Of a stretch of 64,000 bases of DNA, positions 7,616-16,733 are shown one piece after another. The stretch's first letter is position 1, and each line of letters starts with the position of its first letter. Location: positions 62,001-126,000 of the forward strand of contig CALTTC010000001.1 of NCBI GenBank assembly GCA_943908425.1. Reading direction: 5' to 3'. Made by a program: the position numbers and the translations under genes. Below the pieces are notes generated by a model. The model was not told where the DNA came from. It ran no database searches and was given only the letters and a program-made list of their open reading frames with translations. Source of the stretch: an uncultured Moraxella sp. Its GTDB lineage: Bacteria; Pseudomonadota; Gammaproteobacteria; Pseudomonadales; Moraxellaceae.

Positions 7616-9415
7616 ATGACCGATTTGACTCATATTCGCAATTTTTCCATCATTGCCCACATTGACCACGGCAAATCCACACTTGCTGACCGCTTTATTC
7701 AGTTGTGTGGTGGGTTGTCCGAGCGAGAAATGCAAGCTCAGGTGTTAGACAGTATGGATATTGAGCGTGAGCGGGGCATTACCATCAAAGCCCAATCGGT
7801 AACCTTGTATTATAATCACCCAAACGGCAATCGTTATCAGCTCAATTTTATTGATACCCCAGGACACGTTGATTTTAGTTATGAAGTGTCAAGAAGCTTG
7901 GCGGCGTGTGAAGGGGCATTGTTGGTGGTGGACGCCGCCCAAGGCGTGGAAGCCCAATCGGTCGCCAATTGCTATACGGCGGTAGAACAAGGGCTAGAAG
8001 TGCTTGCGGTCTTAAATAAAATTGACTTGCCCCAAGCTGAGCCTGAACGGGTGATTGAAGAAATTGAGGACATTATCGGCATTGAGGCGATAGATGCCCC
8101 CAAAGTATCCGCCAAATCAGGGCTTGGCGTGGACGAGCTGTTGCAAGTGCTGGTAGAAAAAATCCCAGCACCGACAGGCGATATTAACGCCCCCTTGCAG
8201 GCACTGATTATTGACAGCTGGTTTGACAATTATTTGGGCGTGGTGTCGTTGGTGCGTGTGCGTGAAGGGCAAGTGGGCAAGGGCGATAAAATCTTTATCA
8301 AATCCACAGGCGAATCGCACCTTGTATCATCAGTTGGGGTTTTTACGCCAAAACCTTTGGACACAGGCAGTCTAAAAGCGGGCGAGGTGGGCTTTGTGAT
8401 TGCAGGGATTAAAGACATTGCAGGTGCTCCTGTTGGTGATACCATTACCCACGCCAAAACCCCTGATGTCGCCAATATTCCCGGCTTTAAAAAAATAATG
8501 CCCCAAGTCTATGCAGGGATGTTTCCCATTGATTCATCGGATTTTGAAAAGTTTCGGGAAGCTTTACAAAAACTACAAATCAATGACGCTGCCTTGTTTT
8601 TTGAGCCAGAAAGTTCTGATGCGTTAGGGTTTGGCTTTCGCTGTGGTTTTTTGGGTATGCTCCATATGGAAATTATTCAAGAGCGACTAGAGCGTGAGTA
8701 CAATTTGGATTTAATTACCACAGCTCCATCGGTCATTTATGAAATTGTCAAAAAAAATGGCGAGACGATTTATGTGGACAACCCATCAAAACTGCCTGAT
8801 ACAGGGGTGATTGATGAATTTCGTGAGCCGATTGCTCGTTGTCAGATTTTGGTGCCACAAGAATTTGTTGGCAATGTGATTACCCTTGCAATGGAACGCC
8901 GTGGCGTGCAGGTGGATATGAAGTTTATGGCACGCCAAGTGCAGGTGGTGTTTGACATTCCAATGGGCGAGGTAGTGATGGATTTTTTTGATAAATTAAA
9001 ATCGGCAAGCCGTGGTTTTGCGTCTTTGGATTATAATTTTCACCGCTATCAAGCCGATAAATTGGCAAAAGTGGACGTGCTTATCAATGGCGAAAAAGTG
9101 GACGCATTGGCAATGATTTGCCATACCGAACACGCACGCCGTCGTGGCGGGCAACTCGTAGAAAAAATGAAAGAGCTGATTCCAAGACAGATGTTTGATG
9201 TCGCCATTCAAGCGGCGATTGGCTCGCAGATTATTGCCAGAAGCACAGTCAAGGCAATGCGAAAAGACGTATTGGCAAAATGCTATGGCGGTGATGTGTC
9301 TCGCAAGAAAAAATTGCTTGAAAAGCAAAAACAAGGCAAAAAACGGATGAAGCAAGTCGGTTCGGTAGAAATTCCCCAAGAGGCATTTTTGGCGGTATTA
9401 AAAGTGGACGGCTAG
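7616..9415 (+). CDS. lepA: Elongation factor 4 (ribosomal back-translocase, GTPase)
   Basis: 599 residues from the ATG at 7616, the same length as E. coli LepA; the longer in-frame extension upstream has no family match. EF4 binds stalled or mistranslocated ribosomes and acts in initiation and elongation. Seen: G1 AHIDHGKST, switch II DTPGHVDF, G4 NKIDLPQAEPERV, and the LepA-specific C-terminal domain ending in CYGGDVSRKKKLLEKQKQGKKRM. It opens the classic lepA-lepB-rnc-era-recO-pdxJ block. A TACAAT -10 (7582-7587) sits just upstream; the -35 is weak. Confidence 0.97.
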   Translation: MTDLTHIRNFSIIAHIDHGKSTLADRFIQLCGGLSEREMQAQVLDSMDIERERGITIKAQSVTLYYNHPNGNRYQLNFIDTPGHVDFSYEVSRSLAACEGALLVVDAAQGVEAQSVANCYTAVEQGLEVLAVLNKIDLPQAEPERVIEEIEDIIGIEAIDAPKVSAKSGLGVDELLQVLVEKIPAPTGDINAPLQALIIDSWFDNYLGVVSLVRVREGQVGKGDKIFIKSTGESHLVSSVGVFTPKPLDTGSLKAGEVGFVIAGIKDIAGAPVGDTITHAKTPDVANIPGFKKIMPQVYAGMFPIDSSDFEKFREALQKLQINDAALFFEPESSDALGFGFRCGFLGMLHMEIIQERLEREYNLDLITTAPSVIYEIVKKNGETIYVDNPSKLPDTGVIDEFREPIARCQILVPQEFVGNVITLAMERRGVQVDMKFMARQVQVVFDIPMGEVVMDFFDKLKSASRGFASLDYNFHRYQADKLAKVDVLINGEKVDALAMICHTEHARRRGGQLVEKMKELIPRQMFDVAIQAAIGSQIIARSTVKAMRKDVLAKCYGGDVSRKKKLLEKQKQGKKRMKQVGSVEIPQEAFLAVLKVDG

Positions 9416-9509
9416 GTTAAAGATGGGTGGTGAACATAATGCACTGGCTTAGCAAAAATTGCAACAGCGGTAACCTAAATGTCAGCTTTTGGTGTCATCA
9501 ACATAACTG

Positions 9510-9535
9510 TATTTAATCGCAATATTTAATCGCAA
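9510..9535. repeat. Perfect tandem 13-bp direct repeat
   Basis: TATTTAATCGCAA occurs twice head to tail (9510-9522 and 9523-9535) in the lepA-lepB gap. Three copies of TTGGCTAA follow at 9547, 9561 and 9574. No gene is seen in this 183-bp gap. Confidence 0.8.
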
Positions 9536-9598
9536 CAAGCGTGGGTTTGGCTAAACCATTTTGGCTAATCACTTTGGCTAAACAATTAAGAGGCAAGT

Positions 9599-10693
9599 GT
9601 GGATTTTGATATTAACCTAATTTTAGTGCCAACGATGTTGGTGTTTTTGCTGGTGTACCTTGCCGATAAATTTTGGCTAAAACAGCACAAAGGGGCGGTG
9701 TCAAACAATAAGCAAATAAGCGTATTAGAACGCAATGTTGCCGACAGCCAAGCGAATTTGGGGCAGGCATTAAAAAGCCACGCCATCACGAGCGAGCCTG
9801 AATTTTATGTGCCAAACGATACATCACCGCAGACTCTGGTGGACGCTTATGAGCAGTACAATGCCCACAAACGTAAGCTTGCCGAGCTAAAAGCAAATAC
9901 CGCAAGCGAGCATTTTTTGGTACGCTGGGCGTACGAATTTTTGCCAGTACTGGTGTTTTTGGTGGTGGTGCGTACCTTTATTGCTGAGCCATTTAATATT
10001 CCGTCATCGTCAATGGTGCCAAGTTTATACACGGGTGATTTTATTGTGGTGAATAAGGCGGCGTATGGTCTAAGGCTACCGATTATTCATACCAAAATTT
10101 GGGAGACAGGCAAGCCTAAAGGCGGTGATGTGGTGGTGTTTCGTTATCCCAAAAATGAGAAAATTTATTATATTAAACGGGTGATTGGCACGCCAGGCGA
10201 TACGGTGCGTTTTGATGGCGATAGTCTGACAATTAACGGCGTGCCCCTGCCAAGTACGCCAACTAATTATACAATGCCAAAGACGCTTGTGGGCAGTCTA
10301 TATCCCAAGGTGGTAAACGGTGTAGCGCTCACCGAAGAGGCACGCACAGCGCTTGGTATTGAGGAAGAGAGCTATGCGCGTTACTATCAAGAAACGCACG
10401 GCGCGCATAGCTATTTGGTGCGCTATTTGGGTGAGACGCATAGCAGTCAGTACGCACCGTTTTTGCAAACAAGCTCACCGCTACTTGCCAGCAGTGGTGG
10501 GATGTCGTGGGAGCTTACTGTCCCTGATGGCAAATATTTTGTGATGGGTGATAACCGTGATAGAAGCGAAGATGCCCGTTTTTGGGGCTTTGTGGATGAA
10601 CGCCATTTGGCAGGCAAGGCAACTTATATTTGGATGCACAAAAAACCTGGGCTTGCCCTGCCAAGCTTTGGGCGTGCCGGTAAAATTGATTAG
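9599..10693 (+). CDS. lepB: Signal peptidase I
   Basis: 364 residues; somewhat longer than E. coli LepB (324). It cleaves signal peptides from secreted proteins at the outer face of the inner membrane. Two membrane helices (about residues 5-22 and 117-133), then the catalytic serine region FNIPSSSMVPSL, the general-base lysine region YIKRVIGTPGD, and MGDNRDRSEDARFWGFV. The start is GTG at 9599 behind AGAGG. It carries an insertion of roughly 60 residues (220-300) between the lysine and DNRD boxes. Confidence 0.95.
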   Translation: MDFDINLILVPTMLVFLLVYLADKFWLKQHKGAVSNNKQISVLERNVADSQANLGQALKSHAITSEPEFYVPNDTSPQTLVDAYEQYNAHKRKLAELKANTASEHFLVRWAYEFLPVLVFLVVVRTFIAEPFNIPSSSMVPSLYTGDFIVVNKAAYGLRLPIIHTKIWETGKPKGGDVVVFRYPKNEKIYYIKRVIGTPGDTVRFDGDSLTINGVPLPSTPTNYTMPKTLVGSLYPKVVNGVALTEEARTALGIEEESYARYYQETHGAHSYLVRYLGETHSSQYAPFLQTSSPLLASSGGMSWELTVPDGKYFVMGDNRDRSEDARFWGFVDERHLAGKATYIWMHKKPGLALPSFGRAGKID

Positions 10694-10701
10694 AGGCGAT
10701 T

Positions 10702-11091
10702 ATGCAAAAGTTTAATGTAAATGCGCAGCGTGGCGCGTCGATTACCACGATTATGTTATTGTTGATTGCGTTTGGTATTTTAGCCAAATTGGGTGTGGCT
10801 ATTATCCCTGACCAAATCAGCAATTATCAGCTTAATAAACTGGTGGCACAGGAGTTAAAACAGGCGAATAACGACCGATTGACCGACCGGCAATTTATTG
10901 ACAAGCTTGACCGCCAGTTGTCAATTAATGCTAGTTACAATACAAAAGCCGCGGACGTTGTGCACTTTACTAATAAAACGCCAGGCGCGCTTGCGGCACG
11001 GGTGAAGTACGACAGCGAGTCACAGTTTTATAAAAATATTTATGTTGTCAATCGCTTTGATACTGAGGTTGTCCCTGCCAATGCCAAATAA
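10702..11091 (+). CDS. DUF4845 family membrane-anchored protein
   Basis: 129 residues. One membrane helix near the N-terminus (about 12-32, ITTIMLLLIAFGILAKLGVAIIP by composition), then a soluble domain facing the periplasm. This matches the DUF4845 proteins that lie between lepB and rnc in many gamma- and betaproteobacteria; their function is unknown. It starts 8 bp after lepB and its last 11 bp overlap rnc, so it is translated as part of the operon. Confidence 0.85.
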   Translation: MQKFNVNAQRGASITTIMLLLIAFGILAKLGVAIIPDQISNYQLNKLVAQELKQANNDRLTDRQFIDKLDRQLSINASYNTKAADVVHFTNKTPGALAARVKYDSESQFYKNIYVVNRFDTEVVPANAK

Positions 11092-11818
11092 TGCCGAGGT
11101 GTTAGCGCCGCACTTTGTGCATGTAGAAGAGGGGCTTAAGGTATTGAGCGCTAAGCTTGGTTATTGCTTTAGTGTGCCTACGCTTGCTGTGGAGGCATTG
11201 ACGCATCGCTCGTTTGATAGCAAAAGCAATTATGAGCGCTTAGAGTTTTTGGGTGATGCCTTGCTTGGGGCGATTATTGGCGAGTATTTATACCACGCCT
11301 ATCCTGCGCTTGACGAAGGGCGACTAACGCGTATGCGCGCAACCTTGGTGCGCCAAGAAACGTTGGTATTGGTCGCCAATCAATTGCAATTATATCGCCA
11401 CGTCCGCTTGGGGGCAGGTGAGCGTAAAGGCGGTGGTCGTCATCGTCCTTCTATCTTGGCGGATATGGTTGAGGCGTTATTGGCGGCGATTTACTTGGAC
11501 AGTCAAGACTGGGCAACAGCTAAGGCTTGCGCATTGTCGTGGTATGGCGCGCTACTAGATAACGCCCTAGATATCACTGTGTTAAAAGATGCCAAATCGC
11601 GTCTGCAAGAGTGGTTGCAAGGGCGTCATTTACCCTTGCCAGTTTATGAATTGCAAAGCGTTACTGGCAATTCCCCATCGCAACTCTTTAATGTGGCGTG
11701 TCGTGTTGCTGAGCCTACACTGGTCGTTTACGCCACAGGCGAATCACGGCGAATTGCCGAACAAAAATGCGCTGAATTGATGATTAATGAGCTTAATAAA
11801 TTGGCTAATAGCCTATAA
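11081..11818 (+). CDS. rnc: Ribonuclease III
   Basis: 245 residues from the ATG at 11081, which overlaps the end of the DUF4845 gene by 11 bp; an upstream in-frame start would overlap by 50 bp and is less likely. It cleaves double-stranded RNA in rRNA maturation and mRNA turnover. Seen: signature NYERLEFLGDALLGAIIGEY (catalytic acidic residues), second metal site DMVEALLAAIYLD, and a C-terminal double-stranded RNA-binding domain beginning DAKSRLQEWLQG. Era normally follows directly, but here about 2.1 kb of DUF4407 sequence intervenes. Confidence 0.96.
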   Translation: MPNNAEVLAPHFVHVEEGLKVLSAKLGYCFSVPTLAVEALTHRSFDSKSNYERLEFLGDALLGAIIGEYLYHAYPALDEGRLTRMRATLVRQETLVLVANQLQLYRHVRLGAGERKGGGRHRPSILADMVEALLAAIYLDSQDWATAKACALSWYGALLDNALDITVLKDAKSRLQEWLQGRHLPLPVYELQSVTGNSPSQLFNVACRVAEPTLVVYATGESRRIAEQKCAELMINELNKLANSL

Positions 11819-11860
11819 CCCATCACCATTGACAATGATGCCCTTACGTGCAGGAATGAT

Positions 11861-13862
11861 ATGGATACGCCTAATATACTAACTAAATTTTGGCATTTTT
11901 TGATCTTGAAAAACTATCACAACAACCTGATGACTTTTAATTCGTCAATTTATTTGACTATCATCTCGCTTGTAATGATAGCAGCGGCGTTGATGGAGGC
12001 ATTTGCTTGGGGGTTTTTGGCAAGTAGTTTTGTGCCAGAGAACCCACTGATTGGTTGGGTAACTGTCGGTGTCTTTGTGTTTGTTTTAATGTGGACACTT
12101 GACCGTTCAATGGCAGCGACTGATTTACTAAAAAATGAACACAATATTATTTTAAATGGTTATGATACCGAGGATGATTTGAGTTTTTGGCAAAGGTGTT
12201 GGGTGTGGATTCAAGATCACTTCTCTTTTGTCATTAGATTGGCGATTGTAGCATTATCGCTGTATATAACAGCACCATTTTTGACCCAAGTGGTATTCAA
12301 GCAGGACATCGAAAATGGTATCAACGCTCGCTATGCCAAGTCAATTGAGCTTGCCAAAATTAATCGTGAGCAAAAACACGAAACCATGCTCACCGACCAG
12401 CAACAAAAGATACTTGCTTTAGAAACTGATATTAAAGCTATCAATGATAAGTTGCAAAATGAGATTAGCGGTAAGTCAGGTACGGGTTATGGCGATGGAC
12501 CTGTTGCGCAGAGTATTAAAAATCAGCTTGCTAGCACCGAGCGTCAATTGCAAACTGCTCATCAAGAAAGAGAGCGTATTATCACAGATTTTAAGCAAGA
12601 AAATGAGCGATTTTTCGCAGCGATCGATCAAAATGATGAAGAGGCACTGAAAAAAATATGGTGTGCATCAAAGCAAAGAAAGCCCCAAGTTGCGTCAAGA
12701 AATTATCAATGAACTCAAGACTGACCCCGCCTTTATTGCTACCGATCGTGCCGTGCATGTATTTTTATTTTTGGTTGGAGTAATTTTGATTATTACAAAA
12801 ATGCTTCAACCCAAATCAGTGCAGCTTTATTTTTCAAGCTTGTTACAAGAAAAGTTTACACAGTATGCCTCAGGTGGGTTTGATGATTACTTGGCGGATA
12901 AAGACAAAAGCGATAACGCATTAATGATGTATCGTCAATCGCCCGAGTTGTTTTTTGGCTTGATGAAAGATTATGCTAAGAAAATCAACGCGATTACGCA
13001 CTTTGAAAATCGCAAAATGCTTGAAGAGTTGAAAAAAAGTGAACGTATCCGCCAGATAGAAGACGGTGAGCTATTTCGTCTAAGGAAAAAGGCGCAAGAC
13101 GAGCTTTTGGCAAAAGAACAAAAACAAGCTGAATTAGATAAGGCAAGGGCGCTACATTTGCGCCATTTAGCGGACGAGCGCGCTAAAGTCGATCATATAA
13201 GTGACATTCACACCTTTACGGAAGATAAGGTGCAAGATGCTTTAGATAAGTTAGAAAATCACGAACAGATGTATTTGCAAAAATATAAAACTAAGATTGA
13301 TGAGCTTGAAAGTGAACAAACAAGATTGCTTGATGAATTGAGTCAAACCGAACGTGATTATCATAATTTTAATGATGTGCTCGATAATTTGGAGAAACAG
13401 CTGGCATCAGCACGATCCGAACTTGAAAAAATAAAACGTGAAGAGGCAAGCATTGTCTTTGATGGCAACAACAATTACGAAAAATTACGCAAGAAGAATG
13501 ATTGTAATGACGCAATCTCGGCACAAAAACGCCAAATTATCGCTCACGAACAACGGCTAATTGACTTTAAAGCAAAACAAGAACATCATTATGAATATGT
13601 TGCCAAAATTAAAGAAGAGCTGTCATTTGTTGAGGAAGCGCTAGCGCACCTAAAAAACCCGCTTAATATTATCAACGAGCAACGTAAGGCGTTGGAGATT
13701 CACAAATTTAATGTTATAAAAGAGCATGGAACGATTGCCGCACCATTTTTACCACACGATGAAGGAGAGTTGCCCTTTTTGGCAGATTGGAAAATTACGC
13801 CAAGACAAACAGTGTTATATCAGCAATCGCAATCGGATGATACAGAAGACAAATCATCATAA
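11861..13862 (+). pseudogene. DUF4407 membrane and coiled-coil protein, split by a frameshift at an A7 tract
   Basis: Two overlapping frames (11861-12712 and 12663-13862) make one protein of about 665 residues when a single A is removed from the A7 run at 12650-12656: the junction then reads EEALKKYGVHQSKESP. The N-terminal part has two pairs of membrane helices around LMWTLDRSMAATDLL, as in DUF4407. A further helix follows the junction (AVHVFLFLVGVILIITKM), then a long coiled coil rich in Glu and Lys (about residues 390-600). Function of the family is unknown. It lies between rnc and era, which are normally adjacent. Transcriptional slippage on A7, phase variation, true decay or a sequencing error could each explain the break. 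Confidence 0.7.
12650..12656 (+). repeat. A7 homopolymer at the DUF4407 frameshift
   Basis: Seven adenines read as AAA AAA ATA in the first frame. Six would join it to the second frame. Runs of this kind are prone to replication, transcription and base-calling slippage. Confidence 0.8.
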
Positions 13863-13879
13863 ATCCTCGTTAATATTTT

Positions 13880-13888
13880 GTTATAATT
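13880..13888 (+). promoter_or_regulatory. Extended -10 promoter of era
   Basis: TGT-TATAAT (TG at 13880-13881, TATAAT at 13883-13888) lies 31 bp before the era ATG. It would give era its own start despite the upstream insertion. Confidence 0.5.
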
Positions 13889-13918
13889 ATTCACTAACGA
13901 CAACAATGGGCGAATTCA

Positions 13919-14926
13919 ATGAAATCAGAGGCACACGACAATAGCGGACAAATTGCTACTAATGACAATGTTATTGACCAATTTTTTAATACAGAGACGC
14001 AAGCAAATGCCGATTTTAAGGCAGGGCTAGTTGCTATTGTTGGTCGCCCCAATGTTGGCAAATCCACCTTAATGAATCATCTGTTGGGACAAAAACTCTC
14101 CATCACGTCAAGAAAACCACAAACCACTCGCCATAAAATCCACGGTATTTTAACCGATGCAGACAGCCAGATTGTCTTTGTGGATACCCCAGGCATTCAT
14201 AGCAATATGGTGCGTGCCATCAATGAGCGGATGAATGCTGCTGCCGTGTCCGCCTTGGCTGATGTGGATTTGGTGCTATTTGTTGTGGATAGCGATAAGT
14301 GGCGCGAGGATGATTTATTGGTGCTAGAAAAGCTTGCCACGACCGATTTACCGATTATTTTGGTCATCAATAAAAGCGATACCCTAAAAGACAAAGGCGA
14401 GCTGTTGCCACTCATGACGGAGTTTAGCCAAAGCTTTGAATTTGCCGATATCGTGCCAGTGTCAGCACTCAAAGGGCAAAATCTAGCACGCCTTGCAACG
14501 GTGATTAAGACTTACTTGCCAAAACGTCCAGCGATGTTTGATAGCGAACAAATCACCGATAGAAGTGAGCGGTTTTTGGCAAGTGAGATTATCCGTGAAA
14601 AAATTATGCGTCTATCAGGGGAAGAGATTCCTTATGATTTGACCGTGCAAATTGACACCTTTAAGGACGAGCCTGCCCACAAAGACCCCGAAACGGGCAA
14701 ATGGCGCCGAGCGGTGACCTTTATTGATGCCACCATTTTTGTTGAGCGTGACGGACAAAAGAAAATCATTATTGGCGATAAAGGCAGTCGTATCAAGCAA
14801 GTGGGTATTGATGCACGGCTTGATATGGAAAAATTATTTGACAAAAAAATTATGCTCACCCTTTGGGTGAAAGTTAAAAAAGGTTGGTCAGATGACGAGC
14901 GAGCATTAACCAGCTTGGGTTATTAG
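13919..14926 (+). CDS. era: GTPase Era, 16S rRNA-binding ribosome assembly factor
   Basis: 335 residues; about 35 longer than E. coli Era because of a polar N-terminal extension (residues 1-33). GTPase domain: GRPNVGKST (G1), DTPGIHSN (G3), NKSD (G4). The C-terminal KH domain contains IIGDKGSRIKQVG, which binds the 3' end of 16S rRNA. Starts at the ATG at 13919. Part of the lepA-pdxJ block and followed by recO. Confidence 0.97.
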   Translation: MKSEAHDNSGQIATNDNVIDQFFNTETQANADFKAGLVAIVGRPNVGKSTLMNHLLGQKLSITSRKPQTTRHKIHGILTDADSQIVFVDTPGIHSNMVRAINERMNAAAVSALADVDLVLFVVDSDKWREDDLLVLEKLATTDLPIILVINKSDTLKDKGELLPLMTEFSQSFEFADIVPVSALKGQNLARLATVIKTYLPKRPAMFDSEQITDRSERFLASEIIREKIMRLSGEEIPYDLTVQIDTFKDEPAHKDPETGKWRRAVTFIDATIFVERDGQKKIIIGDKGSRIKQVGIDARLDMEKLFDKKIMLTLWVKVKKGWSDDERALTSLGY

Positions 14927-14992
14927 TGCGTTACTTGTGCGCGAGTAAGCTGCCAATGATGGTTTGTAGCCTAGGCAATAGCGAGAGCTAGC

Positions 14993-15715
14993 GTGCGCCA
15001 AGAACCGCTTACGGGATACTGCATTCACAGCCGTCCTTATCGTGACAAACGGGCGATTTATCGGTTTTTTTGTCAAAATAATGGTATGGTGGACGGCGTT
15101 GCACGTCAGGGATTATTGCTATTTGTGCCCTTAACGGCGTTTGCAACCGGCAAATCAGCGCTTAAAAACTTTTCACAATGTCAGTACAGTACACTTACGC
15201 CTACAACGTTTTTGGGCGTTAGCTATTATGGGGCGCTATATATCAATGAATTGCTCTATAGACTGTTACCATTAGAAGATGCAATGCCGATATTATTTAC
15301 TGAGTATGTACAAGCTTTGGCGGAGTTACAGATACTGGCGCGCACTGATGAGTTGGGGCTTAGGCAGATATTAAGACGGTTTGAAAGGACACTGCTTAGC
15401 GAGCTTGGCGCACAGATTGATTTCACTCAAGACAGCTTTGCTCGCGCTATTGAACCTGATGCTTATTACCGCTTTGCTATGGGGGCGGGTTTTGAGAAAG
15501 TGGCGTTATTGACAGATGAACCCCAAACATTGTCGGGTGCGGACATATTATATTTGGCAAGCCATTATTTTACGCCAGAGTTATTGACCGATCCGCGTAG
15601 ACTGTCTACAATTACCGCCTTACACCGTTTGGTGTTGGATGGATTGTTAGAATATAAACCGCTACACAGTCGGCAGTTATGGCGTGACAAAGTAAGCTTT
15701 CAATTATCATCATAA
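14993..15715 (+). CDS. recO: DNA repair protein RecO
   Basis: 240 residues, the normal size. RecO with RecR loads RecA at gaps (RecFOR pathway). The N-terminal OB-fold reads GYCIHSRPYRDKRAIYRFF; the all-helical C-terminal part is diverged, and zinc-binding cysteines are absent as in other gammaproteobacterial RecO. The start is GTG at 14993. Conserved position after era and before pdxJ supports the call. Confidence 0.92.
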   Translation: MRQEPLTGYCIHSRPYRDKRAIYRFFCQNNGMVDGVARQGLLLFVPLTAFATGKSALKNFSQCQYSTLTPTTFLGVSYYGALYINELLYRLLPLEDAMPILFTEYVQALAELQILARTDELGLRQILRRFERTLLSELGAQIDFTQDSFARAIEPDAYYRFAMGAGFEKVALLTDEPQTLSGADILYLASHYFTPELLTDPRRLSTITALHRLVLDGLLEYKPLHSRQLWRDKVSFQLSS

Positions 15716-15724
15716 GGAGTAACC

Positions 15725-16477
15725 ATGAGCGTGCGACTTGGGGTAAATATTGACCACATTGCCACATTAAGAAATGCCCGCGGGGTGTCTTATCCTTGCC
15801 CCATCCAAGGGGCGCTCATCTGTGAGCAGGCGGGGGCTGATGGCATTACCTTGCATTTGCGTGAAGATCGTCGCCATATCAAAGATGCCGATGTGTATGC
15901 CATGAAACAAGCGATTAGCGTGCCGATGAATTTGGAGATTGCCGCTACCGATGAAATGCTTGCCATCGCTTGCGATGTTCGCCCCGAATGGGTGTGTATT
16001 GTGCCAGAAAAACGCACAGAAATCACCACCGAAGGGGGGCTAGATGTTATCAATAATAGCCAACTGCCAACCTTTATCAAGACCTTGCAAGCTTGCGGTA
16101 TTAAAGTGTCGCTGTTTATTGACCCTGACAGTGCCCAAATTGCCAAAAGTATTGCTCTTGGTGCCGACGCCATTGAGCTCCATACTGGCGCTTATGCCGA
16201 ATGCTGGCTTGACAAGGATGAACAGGCAATCGCGCGCGAGTATAACCGCCTTGTACAAGCGGTGGCATTTGCTTTATCTAAGCATCCAAACTTTTTGGTG
16301 AATGCAGGACACGGCTTGACTCAAGAAAACGTCGCCCCCATCGCCCAAATTACAGGCATTTATGAGCTTAATATCGGTCATGCGATTGTTGCTGACAGCG
16401 TATTTTTAGGATTAACAGCCGCGGTAACGGCAATGCGTCAGGCTTTTGATGGCGACAACCCTCTATTATTTACTTGA
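15725..16477 (+). CDS. pdxJ: Pyridoxine 5'-phosphate synthase
   Basis: 250 residues. It condenses 1-deoxyxylulose 5-phosphate with 3-amino-2-oxopropyl phosphate to form pyridoxine phosphate. Motifs: GVNIDHIATLRNARG at the N-terminus, TLHLREDRRHI, ELHTGAYA and the phosphate loop NAGHGLT. Starts 9 bp after recO behind AAGGAG, so it is cotranscribed. acpS, which often follows, is not here. Confidence 0.97.
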   Translation: MSVRLGVNIDHIATLRNARGVSYPCPIQGALICEQAGADGITLHLREDRRHIKDADVYAMKQAISVPMNLEIAATDEMLAIACDVRPEWVCIVPEKRTEITTEGGLDVINNSQLPTFIKTLQACGIKVSLFIDPDSAQIAKSIALGADAIELHTGAYAECWLDKDEQAIAREYNRLVQAVAFALSKHPNFLVNAGHGLTQENVAPIAQITGIYELNIGHAIVADSVFLGLTAAVTAMRQAFDGDNPLLFT

Positions 16478-16660
16478 AATAAGCAACATCTCACTATTTT
16501 TAAGTGATTTTTTGTTAATTATCCATAAAAATATAAAATAAAGATTGTCAAACGCGTAAAGTTTAGGTAATATTATCTGGCGAAAAAGTGATAATAATTG
16601 ACGAGCTTTGTGGGATAATGCCATAGAATCGTAAATTTTTGTTACAACTTTAGATAAAAG

Positions 16661-16689
16661 TTGGCATATCAATGCCTTGGTGCTATAAT
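16661..16689 (+). promoter_or_regulatory. Strong sigma-70 promoter of ompA
   Basis: TTGGCA (16661-16666), a 17-bp spacer and TATAAT (16684-16689), about 45 bp before the ompA ATG. Near-consensus, as expected for an abundant outer membrane protein. Confidence 0.8.
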
Positions 16690-16733
16690 GGGGCTGTGAT
16701 TTTGTCGCTATATCCTAATCTTTGGAGAATTTT

